From NCBI GenBank assembly GCA_030427405.1, contig JAUHXK010000011.1, positions 119,389-183,388 on the forward strand: a stretch of 64,000 bases of DNA. Reading direction: 5' to 3'. The DNA is from Alphaproteobacteria bacterium (GTDB taxonomy: Bacteria; Pseudomonadota; Alphaproteobacteria; Rhodobacterales; Rhodobacteraceae). Within the stretch, counting starts at the first letter, position 1. Each line of letters starts with the position of its first letter. The position numbers and the translations under genes are program-made. This document shows, in pieces, positions 35,174-44,269 of the stretch. A model generated the notes under the pieces. It was not told where the DNA came from, ran no database searches, and saw nothing but the letters and a program-made list of their open reading frames with translations.

Positions 35174-35200
35174 GCGGTCAGGATCAGTGGTCCTGACCGC
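35174..35200. terminator. 10-bp perfect hairpin between the NYN gene and ispH
   Basis: Arms gcggtcagga (35174-35183) and tcctgaccgc (35191-35200) are perfect complements with a 7-nt loop. It sits 35 bp after the minus-strand NYN gene. No T tract of four or more follows in either direction, but position and stability make a terminator for the NYN gene likely. Confidence 0.6.
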
Positions 35201-35234
35201 GCTTTACCTTGCGCCGAATTACCGGCCAATAGGT

Positions 35235-35810
35235 TTAGTTTCCACCGGCTGCCGCAACGCTGCGCGGCTCTGACGGCATTTCACGCGGCGGGCGTCCGAT
35301 GACGTCGCGCAGGTCTTCCAATTCGATGAAGTTGTCGGCCTGACGGCGCAGTTCGTCCGAGATCATCGGCGGCTGGCTGCGGATGGTCGATACGACCGAC
35401 ACGCGCACGCCTTGTCGTTGCAGGCTGGCAATCAGCGGGCGAAAATCCCCATCGCCCGAAAACAGCACGATATGATCAACGCGCGGTGCCAGTTCCATGG
35501 CATCGACGGTGAGCTCGATATCCATGTTTCCTTTGACCTTCCGACGCCCCATGCTGTCGGTGTATTCCTTTGCCGGCTTGGTCACCATGGTGAAGCCGTT
35601 GTAATGCAGCCAGTCAACCAGGGGGCGGATCGGAGAGTACTCGTCGTTTTCAAGCAGCGCTGTATAGTAAAAGGCCCGGAGCAGCTTGCCTCGGCGCATG
35701 AACTCCTGACGCAGAAGCTTGTAGTCGATGTCGAACCCGAGCGCTTTTGCCGCTGCGTAAAGATTCGAGCCATCGATGAACAGCGCTAGCCGTTCGTCTT
35801 TATAAAACAT
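35235..35810 (-). CDS. NYN domain protein (LabA/DUF88 family)
   Basis: PIN-like NYN domain of 191 residues, a predicted metal-dependent ribonuclease. The acidic core is visible in LALFIDGSNLYAAAKALG, KVKGNMDIELTVDAMELA and DHIVLFSGDGDFRPLIASLQRQG. The C terminus (VIGRPPREMPSEPRSVAAAGGN) is disordered. It is a single-gene unit divergent from folK across 126 bp. In other bacteria LabA-like proteins act in RNA turnover or light responses; here the target is unknown. Confidence 0.9.
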   Translation of the reverse strand: MFYKDERLALFIDGSNLYAAAKALGFDIDYKLLRQEFMRRGKLLRAFYYTALLENDEYSPIRPLVDWLHYNGFTMVTKPAKEYTDSMGRRKVKGNMDIELTVDAMELAPRVDHIVLFSGDGDFRPLIASLQRQGVRVSVVSTIRSQPPMISDELRRQADNFIELEDLRDVIGRPPREMPSEPRSVAAAGGN

Positions 35811-35936
35811 AAATAGCCCCTTTCGGTATAATCCAGAACGCCGCTAGTTAAGTGAGTGAGTGAAAAATGTTCGGCGCGCTGACGTCCCTATAATTAGGAT
35901 TTTTGGGATGTATCGCAAGTATGCGATGTCGGGAAT

Positions 35937-36518
35937 ATGGGGGTATATGTGAACAAAACCGTATCACAGGCAGTATTGGCGCTGGGTGCAAATCTCAGAT
36001 TGAGAGGGAATAGTCCCGAGGTGACACTCCGCAATGCGCTGGACACATTAAGTGAATACGGCGTTCTGATTCGCGCGGTCAGCCGGTTTTTTGAAACTCC
36101 CTGCTTTCCTGCCGGGGCCGGGCCCGATTACGTAAATGCAGCGGCATTGGTTGAAACGCACGGTCAGCCGGATGATTTGCTGGCGATCCTGCACCGTGTT
36201 GAACACGCTTTTGGCCGTGAACGGAAACAGCGTTGGGGGATGCGAACGCTTGATCTGGATTTGATCTGTTGGGGCGAGCATGTTCTGCCGAATGTGGCCG
36301 TACACGAGGAATGGAGGCATCTTTCCGCCGAAAAGCAGGGTCAGATTGCTCCGTCCGAACTGATTTTGCCTCATCCGCGGTTGCAGGACCGCGCCTTTGT
36401 TCTTGTGCCAATGGCCGACGTGGCGCCGGATTGGCGGCATCCGCTGACCGGTTTGACCGTTCGGGAAATGATCGCCCGTTTGCCGGCCTCGGACGTTGCA
36501 GCCGTTACGCCGCTGTGA
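35937..36518 (+). CDS. folK: 2-amino-4-hydroxy-6-hydroxymethyldihydropteridine pyrophosphokinase
   Basis: Transfers pyrophosphate from ATP to hydroxymethyldihydropterin in folate synthesis. The 193 residues show VLALGANL, VSRFFETPCFPAGAGPDYVNAA, FGRERKQRWGMRTLDLDLICWG (with the metal-binding D-L-D) and ILPHPRLQDRAFVLVPMADVAP. The start at 35937 is uncertain; a GTG at 35949 would drop four residues. A tataat hexamer at 35889-35894 could be the -10 of its promoter, but no good -35 was found. Confidence 0.95.
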   Translation: MGVYVNKTVSQAVLALGANLRLRGNSPEVTLRNALDTLSEYGVLIRAVSRFFETPCFPAGAGPDYVNAAALVETHGQPDDLLAILHRVEHAFGRERKQRWGMRTLDLDLICWGEHVLPNVAVHEEWRHLSAEKQGQIAPSELILPHPRLQDRAFVLVPMADVAPDWRHPLTGLTVREMIARLPASDVAAVTPL

Positions 36519-36541
36519 TCGGGCCTGCGGCCATTTCCTGC

Positions 36542-36570
36542 TTGTCAAGGCGGGGATTCGCGCTTAGATA
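36542..36570 (+). promoter_or_regulatory. candidate promoter of rpoZ-rsh
   Basis: ttgtca at 36542-36547 and tagata at 36565-36570 are separated by 17 bp. This fits a sigma-70 type promoter, 41 bp before the rpoZ start. Confidence 0.5.
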
Positions 36571-36610
36571 AACCCCTTCCTGCCACGGATTCATTTACGG
36601 AGAGCGCCCA

Positions 36611-36964
36611 ATGGCCCGCGTTACGGTCGAAGATTGTGTAGACAAGGTCCCGAACCGGTTCGAACTGGTGATGCTTGCAGCCCACCGGGCGCGCGAGATT
36701 TCCGCCGGTGGCCCGATCACCGTGGACCGTGACAACGACAAGAACCCGGTCGTGTCGCTGCGCGAGATCGCCGACGAAACCCAAAGCGCCGATGAACTGC
36801 GCGAGCGCCTGATCGAGGCCAACCAGACCCAGATCGAGGTTGATGAGCCGGAAGAGGATCAGATGGCGCTGCTGATGGGTGCGGAATCCGACAAGCCCGC
36901 CGATGACGATATGTCCGAAGAAAAGCTCCTGCGCGCGCTGATGGAGGCTCAGGGCCAGGGGTAA
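36611..36964 (+). CDS. rpoZ: DNA-directed RNA polymerase subunit omega
   Basis: Small RNA polymerase subunit that helps assemble beta'. The 117 residues contain [30 protein letters not shown] and the [12 protein letters not shown] segment. An acidic C-terminal extension ([17 protein letters not shown]...[15 protein letters not shown]) is typical of alphaproteobacteria. It is followed 26 bp later by rsh, the usual rpoZ-spoT pairing. Confidence 0.96.
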   Translation: MARVTVEDCVDKVPNRFELVMLAAHRAREISAGGPITVDRDNDKNPVVSLREIADETQSADELRERLIEANQTQIEVDEPEEDQMALLMGAESDKPADDDMSEEKLLRALMEAQGQG

Positions 36965-36990
36965 CCCCCAAGGACGAAGGTGCGGACCGG

Positions 36991-39123
36991 ATGATTTCAG
37001 CAGAAGACCTGATTGCGCTGGTCCGCAATTACAATCCCAAGACAAATGCCGACCGCATCACCCGTGCCTATGAATTCGGGCAGCAGATGCACGAAGGCCA
37101 ATTCCGCCATTCCGGCGAGCCCTATTTCTCGCACCCCGTTGCCGTTGCCGCCATCCTGACCGAACAGCGTCTGGATGATGCAACCATCATCACGGCCCTG
37201 CTGCACGACACGATCGAGGACACCAAGGCCAATTACGGCAAGGTGGCCGAATTGTTCGGGGATGAGGTCGCCAAGCTGGTCGATGGCGTGACCAAGCTGA
37301 CCAACCTGCAGCTTTCCAGCCGCGAAACCAAACAGGCCGAAAACTTCCGCAAGCTGTTCATGGCCATGTCCAAGGACCTGCGGGTCATTCTGGTCAAGCT
37401 GGCCGACCGTTTGCACAATATGCGCACGATCAAGGCGATGCGCCCCGAAAAGCAGGTGCAAAAGGCGCGCGAGACCATGGATATCTACGCGCCGCTTGCG
37501 GGGCGGATGGGGATGCAATGGATGCGCGAGGAGCTTGAAGACCTTGCGTTCCGTGTCCTCAACCCCGAAGGCCGCCAGTCGATCATCCGGCGGTTTATCA
37601 CGCTGCAGCGCGAAACCGGTGACGTTATCCACCGGATTACTGGCGACATGCGGCACGAGTTGGAAAAGGCCGGGATCGAGGCCGAGGTGTTCGGCCGCGC
37701 CAAGAAACCCTATTCGATCTGGCGCAAGATGCAGGAAAAAGATCAGGGGTTTTCGCGCCTGTCCGACATCTATGGGTTCCGCATCATCACCCGGTCCGAG
37801 GAGGACTGCTATCGCACCCTTGGCGCCATTCACCAGCGCTGGCGCGCAGTGCCGGGGCGGTTCAAGGACTATATCAGCCAGCCAAAGTCAAACGGCTATC
37901 GGTCCATTCACACCACGGTATCGGGGCGCGACGGCAAACGGGTCGAGGTGCAGATCCGCACCCGGCAGATGCATGATGTCGCCGAAACCGGCGTCGCTGC
38001 GCACTGGTCCTATCGCGACGGCGTGCGTTCGGAAAACCCGTTTGCCGTAGACCCCGCCAAATGGATCGCGAACCTGACCGAGCAGTTCGACATCGAAGAG
38101 GACCACGAGGATTTCCTCGAGGCTGTGAAGCTCGAGATGTATTCGGACCAGGTTTTCTGCTTCACCCCCAAGGGTGATGTGGTCAAACTGCCGCGCGGGG
38201 CGACGCCGATTGATTTCGCCTATGCGATCCACACCCGGATCGGGCACGCCTGTGTCGGGGCCAAGGTGGATGGCATCCGCGTGCCGCTTTGGACGCGGCT
38301 CAAGAACGGTCAGTCGGTGGACATCATCACCGCAGATGGTCAGACGCCACAGGTCACCTGGCTTGAGATTGCAGTGACCGGCAAGGCGCGTACCGCGATC
38401 CGGCGGGCCTTGCGCGAAGTGGACCGGGAAAGATTTATCAAGCTGGGGCGCGAACTTGCACGCGCCGGGTTTGAACATGTCGGCCGCAAGGCAACCGACA
38501 AGGCGCTTGAGACGGCCGCCAAGCATCTGCGCCTGAAGGATCGCGATGAACTGCTGGCGCGCCTTGGCAGTGCGGAATTGACCGCACACGAGGTTGTGGG
38601 CGCGGTTTATCCCGAACTGACCAGTGATGACGGCGATGCCATCCCGCTGCGGCGGGCGGTGATCGGCCTGGAACCCGGGCAAAGCTTTGATCGCGCGCCC
38701 TGTTGCCAGCCCTTGCCGGGCGAACGCATCGTCGGAATTACCTATCGCGGCAAAGGGGTGGTCGTGCATGCCATTGACTGCGACCGCCTGGGCGCGTTCG
38801 AGGACGAACCCGAACGCTGGGTCGATCTGCACTGGCATTCCGGCACGCACCCGGCCGTTTACGGGGCGACGCTGGACCTGACCATTGGCAACGATGCGGG
38901 TGTCCTGGGGCGTATTTGCACATTGATCGGTGAGAAAAAGGCCAATATCTCCAATCTGGAATTTGTTGACCGCAAACCGGATTTCTACCGCCTGCTGATC
39001 AATGTCGAATTGCGCGATCTTGAGCAACTGCATTCGCTGATGCTGATGCTCGAGGCAGAAAGCGACGTTGCTGCGGTCGAACGGTATCGGGACAGGGCGA
39101 AAGCCGCGCACGCGGCCAGCTGA
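36991..39123 (+). CDS. rsh: bifunctional (p)ppGpp synthetase/hydrolase RSH
   Basis: Long RelA/SpoT homologue of 710 residues that controls the stringent response. The HD hydrolase site is intact (ALLHDTIEDTKA, His72-Asp73). The synthetase motifs are intact: RAKKPYSIWRKM, GRFKDYISQPKSNGYRSIHTTV and VEVQIRT. A TGS domain follows at about 380-450 and an ACT domain ends the protein (about 635-700). The protein should therefore both make and degrade ppGpp. Gene order rpoZ-rsh-DUF2062-pdxJ is common in this order of bacteria. Confidence 0.97.
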   Translation: MISAEDLIALVRNYNPKTNADRITRAYEFGQQMHEGQFRHSGEPYFSHPVAVAAILTEQRLDDATIITALLHDTIEDTKANYGKVAELFGDEVAKLVDGVTKLTNLQLSSRETKQAENFRKLFMAMSKDLRVILVKLADRLHNMRTIKAMRPEKQVQKARETMDIYAPLAGRMGMQWMREELEDLAFRVLNPEGRQSIIRRFITLQRETGDVIHRITGDMRHELEKAGIEAEVFGRAKKPYSIWRKMQEKDQGFSRLSDIYGFRIITRSEEDCYRTLGAIHQRWRAVPGRFKDYISQPKSNGYRSIHTTVSGRDGKRVEVQIRTRQMHDVAETGVAAHWSYRDGVRSENPFAVDPAKWIANLTEQFDIEEDHEDFLEAVKLEMYSDQVFCFTPKGDVVKLPRGATPIDFAYAIHTRIGHACVGAKVDGIRVPLWTRLKNGQSVDIITADGQTPQVTWLEIAVTGKARTAIRRALREVDRERFIKLGRELARAGFEHVGRKATDKALETAAKHLRLKDRDELLARLGSAELTAHEVVGAVYPELTSDDGDAIPLRRAVIGLEPGQSFDRAPCCQPLPGERIVGITYRGKGVVVHAIDCDRLGAFEDEPERWVDLHWHSGTHPAVYGATLDLTIGNDAGVLGRICTLIGEKKANISNLEFVDRKPDFYRLLINVELRDLEQLHSLMLMLEAESDVAAVERYRDRAKAAHAAS

Positions 39124-39139
39124 GAAGGGGTGATCAGGA

Positions 39140-39838
39140 GTGGTTTTCAAGCGCCGAGATCGCCGCTCGCCTGTCCAGATCGCGTCAGAATTTGTCTATC
39201 CGCGCGGCGGCTGGACCCGCGCTTTTCACTACGTCAAACATCGCGTGCGCCGGTTGCCGGATTCGCCGGAACGCATTGCCAGGGGCATCGGGGCAGGGGT
39301 CTTTGCCGCGTTCACCCCGTTTTACGGAATGCATTTCGTCGTGGCGGCGCTGTTGGCGCGGCTGCTCAATGGCAATATCCTGGCTGCGCTCAGCGGAACG
39401 TTCTTTGGCAACCCGCTGACATATGTGCCGATCGGTGTGATCTGTCTGCAAACCGGGCATTTTCTGCTGGGGACCGAATTTGAAAAAGGGGAAACGCATG
39501 GCCTGATGCGCAAATTTGCGCGGGCCTTGGGGGACCTGAAAGACAACTTTCTGTCCATGTTTTCCGACCGGGTGGCCGACTGGCACGGGCTGAGCATCTT
39601 CTACCACGAAGTGTTCTATCCCTATATGATCGGGGGCATCATCCCTGGCATCGTTGCCGGTGTCGTTTGCTATTACCTGAGCTTGCCGGTCACGCGCACC
39701 TATCAGCAGCGCCGGCGCGCCAAGATCAAAGCGAAGTTTGAGGAAATCAAACGCCTGGCGGAATCCAAACCTGCCGCTTCTGCGGCAAACCCAATAGGGT
39801 CTGTTGAAAGTCTTGAAAAGGAATCGCGCGATGTCTGA
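39140..39838 (+). CDS. DUF2062 domain-containing membrane protein
   Basis: A 232-residue protein of the DUF2062 family with three or four helices. Recognisable are IARGIGAGVFAAFTPFYGMHFVVAALLARLLNGN, LAALSGTFFGNPLTYVPI, and a C-terminal helix (YMIGGIIPGIVAGVVCYYLSL) followed by a charged tail. Function unknown. Start is GTG at 39140, 16 bp after rsh; its 3' end overlaps the pdxJ start by 8 bp. Confidence 0.88.
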   Translation: MVFKRRDRRSPVQIASEFVYPRGGWTRAFHYVKHRVRRLPDSPERIARGIGAGVFAAFTPFYGMHFVVAALLARLLNGNILAALSGTFFGNPLTYVPIGVICLQTGHFLLGTEFEKGETHGLMRKFARALGDLKDNFLSMFSDRVADWHGLSIFYHEVFYPYMIGGIIPGIVAGVVCYYLSLPVTRTYQQRRRAKIKAKFEEIKRLAESKPAASAANPIGSVESLEKESRDV

Positions 39839-40577
39839 CAACCGCCTGCGCCTGGGGGTGAATATCGACCATGTTGCAACCGTGCGCAACGCGCGGGGCG
39901 GGGCCTATCCCGACCCGCTACGGGCTGCCGAACTTGCCCAGCAAGCCGGGGCCGACGGCATCACGGCGCACCTGCGCGAAGACCGCCGCCATATCTCGGA
40001 CGCCGATATCGACGGGCTGATGGAGGTTCTGTCGGTCCCCCTGAACTTTGAGATGGCCGCAACCGACGAGATGCAGAAAATCGCCCTGCGCCACAAGCCG
40101 CACGCCGTTTGCATCGTCCCTGAAAAGCGCGAGGAACGTACCACCGAAGGCGGGCTTGAGGTCGCGCGCGAGGAAAACAAGCTGGCTCATTTCATCGCCC
40201 CCCTGCGCGACGCGGGGTGCCGGGTTTCGATCTTCATCGCGGCTGATCAGAAACAGATCGAGGCGGCCCATCGCATCGGCGCCGAAGTGATCGAGCTGCA
40301 CACTGGCGCTTATTGCGATTTCCACGCCGAAGGGAAACCCGACGACGCCGCGCGTGAGCTGGAAGGCTTGCGCGAAATGTCAGCCTATGCCCATTCGCTG
40401 GGTCTTGAGGTCCACGCGGGCCACGGCCTGACCTACGACACCGTGCAACCTGTGGCGGCCTTTCCCGAAGTTCGAGAGCTGAATATCGGCCATTTCCTGA
40501 TTGGAGAGGCCATCTTTCGCGGCCTCACCCCGGCGATCACCGAAATGCGCCGCCTGATGGATGAGGCGCGGGGATGA
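39831..40577 (+). CDS. pdxJ: pyridoxine 5'-phosphate synthase
   Basis: TIM-barrel enzyme condensing 1-deoxyxylulose 5-phosphate with 3-amino-1-hydroxyacetone phosphate into pyridoxine phosphate. The 248 residues show LGVNIDHVATVRNARGG, DGITAHLREDRRHISD, VCIVPEKREERTTEGGL, GLEVHAGHGLTYDTV and LNIGHFLIGEAIFRGL. It starts inside the end of the DUF2062 gene and its stop overlaps the LysE gene start as ATGA, so all three are coupled. Confidence 0.97.
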   Translation: MSDNRLRLGVNIDHVATVRNARGGAYPDPLRAAELAQQAGADGITAHLREDRRHISDADIDGLMEVLSVPLNFEMAATDEMQKIALRHKPHAVCIVPEKREERTTEGGLEVAREENKLAHFIAPLRDAGCRVSIFIAADQKQIEAAHRIGAEVIELHTGAYCDFHAEGKPDDAARELEGLREMSAYAHSLGLEVHAGHGLTYDTVQPVAAFPEVRELNIGHFLIGEAIFRGLTPAITEMRRLMDEARG

Positions 40578-41197
40578 TCACGTCTGGCTTTGTCGCGATC
40601 TGGTTTGCCTGGCTGATGGCTGGCGGCTCTCCGGGCCCGGCCACGATGGGCATCGCCGGAACCGCGATGAACGAAGGCCGCACCGCCGGTCTGGCCTTTG
40701 CGCTGGGCATCTGTGCAGGCTCCGCCGCATGGGGCATCGCCGCTGCGCTGGGGCTGTCGGCGATCATGTTGGCCAATGTCTGGGTGTTCGAGGTGATCCG
40801 TTACATCGGCGTCGCCTATCTGGGCTGGTTGGCCTTCAAGGCCCTGCGCCGTGCCCTGTCCTCGGACGAGGTCGCGATGGGCAAACCGGTCACCGGCGCG
40901 CTGGGCACAATCTTTGCCAAGGGCGCGGCCATTCACCTGACCAACCCCAAGGCGATCCTCAGCTGGGGATCAATCTATGCCATCGTTGCGCCCAGCGATG
41001 CCAGCCTTGCCATGCTGCTGGGCTATTTCGCGATGCTTTACGCGGGCTCGCTGATGGTCTTCATCGGCTATGCCTTCCTGTTTTCTTCCGCCCGCATGGT
41101 CAATGCCTACCGTCGCGCCCGCCGCTGGTTCGATTTCGCCTTTGCCGGGTTCTTTGGCGTTGCCAGCTACAAGATATTCACCGTGAGACTGTCATGA
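40574..41197 (+). CDS. LysE/RhtB family amino-acid exporter
   Basis: A 207-residue exporter with about six helices. The typical N terminus is MITSGFVAIWFAWLMAGGSPGPATMGI, followed by NEGRTAGLAFALGICAGSAAWG and KGAAIHLTNPKAILSWGSI. Substrate may be homoserine, threonine or a related amino acid. Its start overlaps pdxJ and its stop overlaps the following oxidoreductase (both ATGA). It is an insertion into the usual pdxJ-acpS order. Confidence 0.9.
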   Translation: MITSGFVAIWFAWLMAGGSPGPATMGIAGTAMNEGRTAGLAFALGICAGSAAWGIAAALGLSAIMLANVWVFEVIRYIGVAYLGWLAFKALRRALSSDEVAMGKPVTGALGTIFAKGAAIHLTNPKAILSWGSIYAIVAPSDASLAMLLGYFAMLYAGSLMVFIGYAFLFSSARMVNAYRRARRWFDFAFAGFFGVASYKIFTVRLS

Positions 41198-42171
41198 AAG
41201 CCGTCACCTATCGCGGCTTTGGGGCCGCCTCAGACGTTCTAAAGGTAATTGACCTGCCTACACCCGATCCCGCCCCGGGCGAGGTTCTGGTCCGCATACA
41301 CGCCAGCGGTATCAACCCTTCGGACGTCAAGCTGCGCGGCGGCGCGCGTCCGGGTGCGGTGATGCAATATCCGCTGGTCATACCCCATTCGGATGGGGCC
41401 GGTGTGATCGAAGCCGTTGGCGAAGGCGTTGACACCGCGCGCATTGGCGAACGCGTCTGGATCTGGAATGGCCAGTGGCAACGCGCCTTTGGCACTGGGG
41501 CGGAATACATCGCGCTGCCCTCTGATCAGGCGGTTCGCTTGCCTGACACAACCAGCTTTGCCGAAGGTGCCTGTTTCGGCATCCCGGCGATGACCGCGTG
41601 GTATGCGCTCTATCGTGACGGTCCCATCGCCGACCAGACCGTGCTTGTCACCGGCGGCGCTGGCACGGTTGGGCGTTATGCCTGCCAGATGGCCGCGCTG
41701 GGCGGCGCACGGGTGATCACCACCGTCAGCTCTGATGAAAAAGCTGCCCATTCCGGCGCGTCCGAATGGATCAACTATCGCACGCAGGATGTGACGCAGG
41801 CCGTGATGAACCTGACCGATGGCGCGGGCGTCGACCGCATTGTCGAGGTCGACTTCGCCGCCAATCAACCCGCCGCGCTGGCGCTGATCCGCCCCGGCGG
41901 CACCATTGCCAGCTATGCCTCGGCCTCGCAAATGAAACCCGAACTGGATTTCTATGGTTTTATGTTCAAGAACATCCGCCTGCACATGCTGATCGTCTAT
42001 CAGCTTGACGCTGCCGCCCGCCGCCGGGGCGAGGCGCAATTGGGCACATGGCTGGAACAGGGCGCGCTGTCCCATGCGGTGGTCCCAGCTGGGGGGCTAT
42101 CGGACGCGGTTTCGGCCCATGAAATGGTCGAGGCGGGGCAAAAGCTTGGCACCGTGGTGTTGGAGGTCTGA
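41194..42171 (+). CDS. zinc-independent MDR family NADPH:quinone oxidoreductase
   Basis: Medium-chain dehydrogenase of 325 residues of the QOR type. [21 protein letters not shown] begins the GroES-like domain. [15 protein letters not shown] lacks the catalytic zinc ligands. The Rossmann site is [22 protein letters not shown]. It likely reduces quinones or enals with NADPH. Starts as ATGA over the LysE stop and is followed one base later by acpS, so it is part of the same message. Confidence 0.87.
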   Translation: MKAVTYRGFGAASDVLKVIDLPTPDPAPGEVLVRIHASGINPSDVKLRGGARPGAVMQYPLVIPHSDGAGVIEAVGEGVDTARIGERVWIWNGQWQRAFGTGAEYIALPSDQAVRLPDTTSFAEGACFGIPAMTAWYALYRDGPIADQTVLVTGGAGTVGRYACQMAALGGARVITTVSSDEKAAHSGASEWINYRTQDVTQAVMNLTDGAGVDRIVEVDFAANQPAALALIRPGGTIASYASASQMKPELDFYGFMFKNIRLHMLIVYQLDAAARRRGEAQLGTWLEQGALSHAVVPAGGLSDAVSAHEMVEAGQKLGTVVLEV

Positions 42172-42172
42172 C

Positions 42173-42592
42173 ATGATCCTCGGCATCGGCACTGACCTCG
42201 CCAATATTGACCGCATCCAGGGCACGCTTGATCGGTTCGGCGACCGGTTCCGCAACCGCGTTTTCACCGAGGCCGAACAGCGCAAGGCAGAACGCCGCGC
42301 CGATACCGCTGGCACCTATGCCAAGCGCTGGGCCGCGAAAGAGGCGTGTTCCAAGGCGCTTGGCACCGGTCTGCGCATGGGCATCGCCTGGAAGGACATG
42401 GCGGTGACCAACCTGGCGACAGGCCAGCCGGTCATGCACGTGACGGGATGGGCTGCCGAGCGCCTCAGGGAAATGACCCCAGACGATCACGAGGCGATCA
42501 TCCATGTCACCCTGACGGACGACCACCCCTGGGCGCAGGCCTTTGTTGTGATCGAGGCGCGCCCGTCTCACGAAGCGCCCGCACAGCCTTGA
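42173..42592 (+). CDS. acpS: holo-[acyl-carrier-protein] synthase
   Basis: Phosphopantetheinyl transferase that activates ACP. The 139 residues begin [15 protein letters not shown], with the catalytic Asp, and carry the [22 protein letters not shown] segment with the metal-binding Glu. It is part of acpS-lepB-rnc, an order conserved in alphaproteobacteria. A 58-bp gap separates it from lepB. Confidence 0.95.
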   Translation: MILGIGTDLANIDRIQGTLDRFGDRFRNRVFTEAEQRKAERRADTAGTYAKRWAAKEACSKALGTGLRMGIAWKDMAVTNLATGQPVMHVTGWAAERLREMTPDDHEAIIHVTLTDDHPWAQAFVVIEARPSHEAPAQP

Positions 42593-42650
42593 CTTGCCCC
42601 CATCAGCCCCGCATGTAGCACCCAGGCAAGCAAGGACCGGAGAGAGCAGC

Positions 42651-43490
42651 ATGGCCGAGGACGCCAAAACAGGAAACGCCGTTTGGGAGACGATCAAAAC
42701 CATCGTCTACGCCCTGCTGATCGCGGGCGTTTTCCGCACGTTGTTCTTTCAACCGTTCTGGATTCCGTCCGGTTCGATGAAACAAACGCTGCTGATCGGT
42801 GATTTCCTCTTCGTCAACAAAATGGCCTATGGCTATTCCTACGCCTCCTGCCCCAGCCTGATTATCCCAAGCGTCGGGCTCAATATCGACGCCGAAGATG
42901 TTTGCGGCTGGATGCAGGGCGATGACAACACGCGTTTTTTGGGTGGCGAGCCCGAGCGTGGGGACGTGATTGTTTTCCGCCACCCGGTGACAGGGCGCGA
43001 CTATATCAAACGCCTGATCGGTCTGCCCGGTGACAGTGTCCAGGTGCGCCAGGGACAGGTGATCCTGAATGGCACCCCGGTGCCGCAGGTACCCGACGGC
43101 GTCTTCACCGAAATCGCTGAACCGCAAGGCCCGCAACGCCTGCGCCCGCGCTGCGAAAACGGGCCCGTCGGAATGGGCGGAACCTGCGAGAAAACGCGGC
43201 TGATCGAAACCCTGCCCAATGGCGTGTCCTATGACGTGCTGAATATTGGCAATCAGGGCTCCGACAATACCGGCGTCTACGTTGTTCCCGAAGGGCACTA
43301 CTTTTTCATGGGGGACAACCGCGACAACTCAGCCGACAGCCGTTTGCCGCAATCGGCAGGGGGGGTCGGATATGTGCCCTATGACAACCTGATCGGTCGC
43401 GCCGACCGGATCATGTTCTCATCCGCCGGTCGCTCGATGCTGTTCTTCTGGACCTGGCGCGGAGATCGGTTCTTCAAGGCGGTGAATTGA
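42651..43490 (+). CDS. lepB: signal peptidase I
   Basis: Membrane serine protease that removes Sec signal peptides. The nucleophile is Ser42 ([19 protein letters not shown]) and the general base is Lys120 ([16 protein letters not shown]). The helix [19 protein letters not shown] precedes the active site. [17 protein letters not shown] is box E. Start at 42651 follows gagagagc. Its stop overlaps the rnc start (TTGA). Length 279 residues. Confidence 0.97.
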   Translation: MAEDAKTGNAVWETIKTIVYALLIAGVFRTLFFQPFWIPSGSMKQTLLIGDFLFVNKMAYGYSYASCPSLIIPSVGLNIDAEDVCGWMQGDDNTRFLGGEPERGDVIVFRHPVTGRDYIKRLIGLPGDSVQVRQGQVILNGTPVPQVPDGVFTEIAEPQGPQRLRPRCENGPVGMGGTCEKTRLIETLPNGVSYDVLNIGNQGSDNTGVYVVPEGHYFFMGDNRDNSADSRLPQSAGGVGYVPYDNLIGRADRIMFSSAGRSMLFFWTWRGDRFFKAVN

Positions 43491-44167
43491 AGCTGTCTGC
43501 CGACATAAAGGCGTTCCAGCAGCGGTTGGGGTATGAGTTTCAGAACCCCGAGCTACTGCTGCGCGCGCTGACCCACGGTTCGGTGTCTTCTCCGACGCGC
43601 CCCGACAATCAGCGGCTCGAATTCCTGGGCGACCGGGTGCTGGGCCTTGTGATGGCCACCGCCTTGCTTGAGGCTGACAAAAAAGCGACCGAGGGCCAGC
43701 TTGCCCCACGGTTCAATGCACTGGTGCGCAAAGAGGCCTGCGCCGATGTCGCCCGCCAGGTCGATCTGGGCGCAGTGCTGAAACTGGGTCGGTCCGAGAT
43801 GCTCTCGGGCGGGCGCCGCAAACAGGCGCTTCTGGGCGACGCGATGGAGGCGGTGATTGCCGCAATCTACCGCGATGCAGGGTTCGAGGCCGCCCGCGAT
43901 GTGATTCTGCGACTGTGGGGTGATCGGGTCCATACGGTCGAGGCTGACGCCCGTGACGCCAAAACCGCGCTCCAGGAATGGGCGCAGGCCCGCGGCCAGA
44001 AACCCCCCAGCTATATCGAGATCAAACGCACCGGCCCCGACCACGCCCCTGTCTTCACCATTGCCGCGCGCCTACAGGACGGGACCGAAGCACAGGCCAC
44101 CGCAGGGTCCAAACGTCTGGCCGAACAGGCGGCTGCCAAGACGCTGCTGGCTTCGCTGGCGCAATAG
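43487..44167 (+). CDS. rnc: ribonuclease III
   Basis: Endonuclease for double-stranded RNA that matures rRNA and mRNA. The catalytic domain signature is [15 protein letters not shown] (usual form has Ser in place of the Arg), with [18 protein letters not shown] as the second acidic site. A C-terminal dsRNA-binding domain follows ([39 protein letters not shown]). Start is TTG at 43487. It is the last plus-strand gene before an opposing oxidase gene interrupts the normal rnc-era linkage. Confidence 0.96.
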   Translation: MKLSADIKAFQQRLGYEFQNPELLLRALTHGSVSSPTRPDNQRLEFLGDRVLGLVMATALLEADKKATEGQLAPRFNALVRKEACADVARQVDLGAVLKLGRSEMLSGGRRKQALLGDAMEAVIAAIYRDAGFEAARDVILRLWGDRVHTVEADARDAKTALQEWAQARGQKPPSYIEIKRTGPDHAPVFTIAARLQDGTEAQATAGSKRLAEQAAAKTLLASLAQ

Positions 44168-44188
44168 CTCGACCAAGGCGGGATCCGC

Positions 44189-44237
44189 CCCTTCATCTGG
44201 CCAAAAATATCCCGGGGGTTGAGGGGGCTGGCCCCCT
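44189..44237. repeat. intergenic repeat, copy 1, with terminal hairpin
   Basis: The 31-nt core (44189-44219; begins cccttcatctgg, ends cccgggggt) is identical to that at 61680-61710. The match extends leftward to 38 nt with one mismatch. A hairpin agggggc-tg-gccccct (44222-44237) follows. A further stem attggc / gccaat lies at 44247-44261. It sits between the convergent rnc and multicopper oxidase genes, so bidirectional transcription stop is a plausible role. Confidence 0.8.
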
Positions 44238-44269
44238 CCCGGTCGGATTGGCGCAGCCAATTCGATCCC

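Noticed and set aside
36991..39123. RSH with only one active domain
   Set aside because: Both the HD motif and the synthetase motifs (RFKDYI, GYRSIHT, VQIRT) are intact, so it is likely bifunctional.
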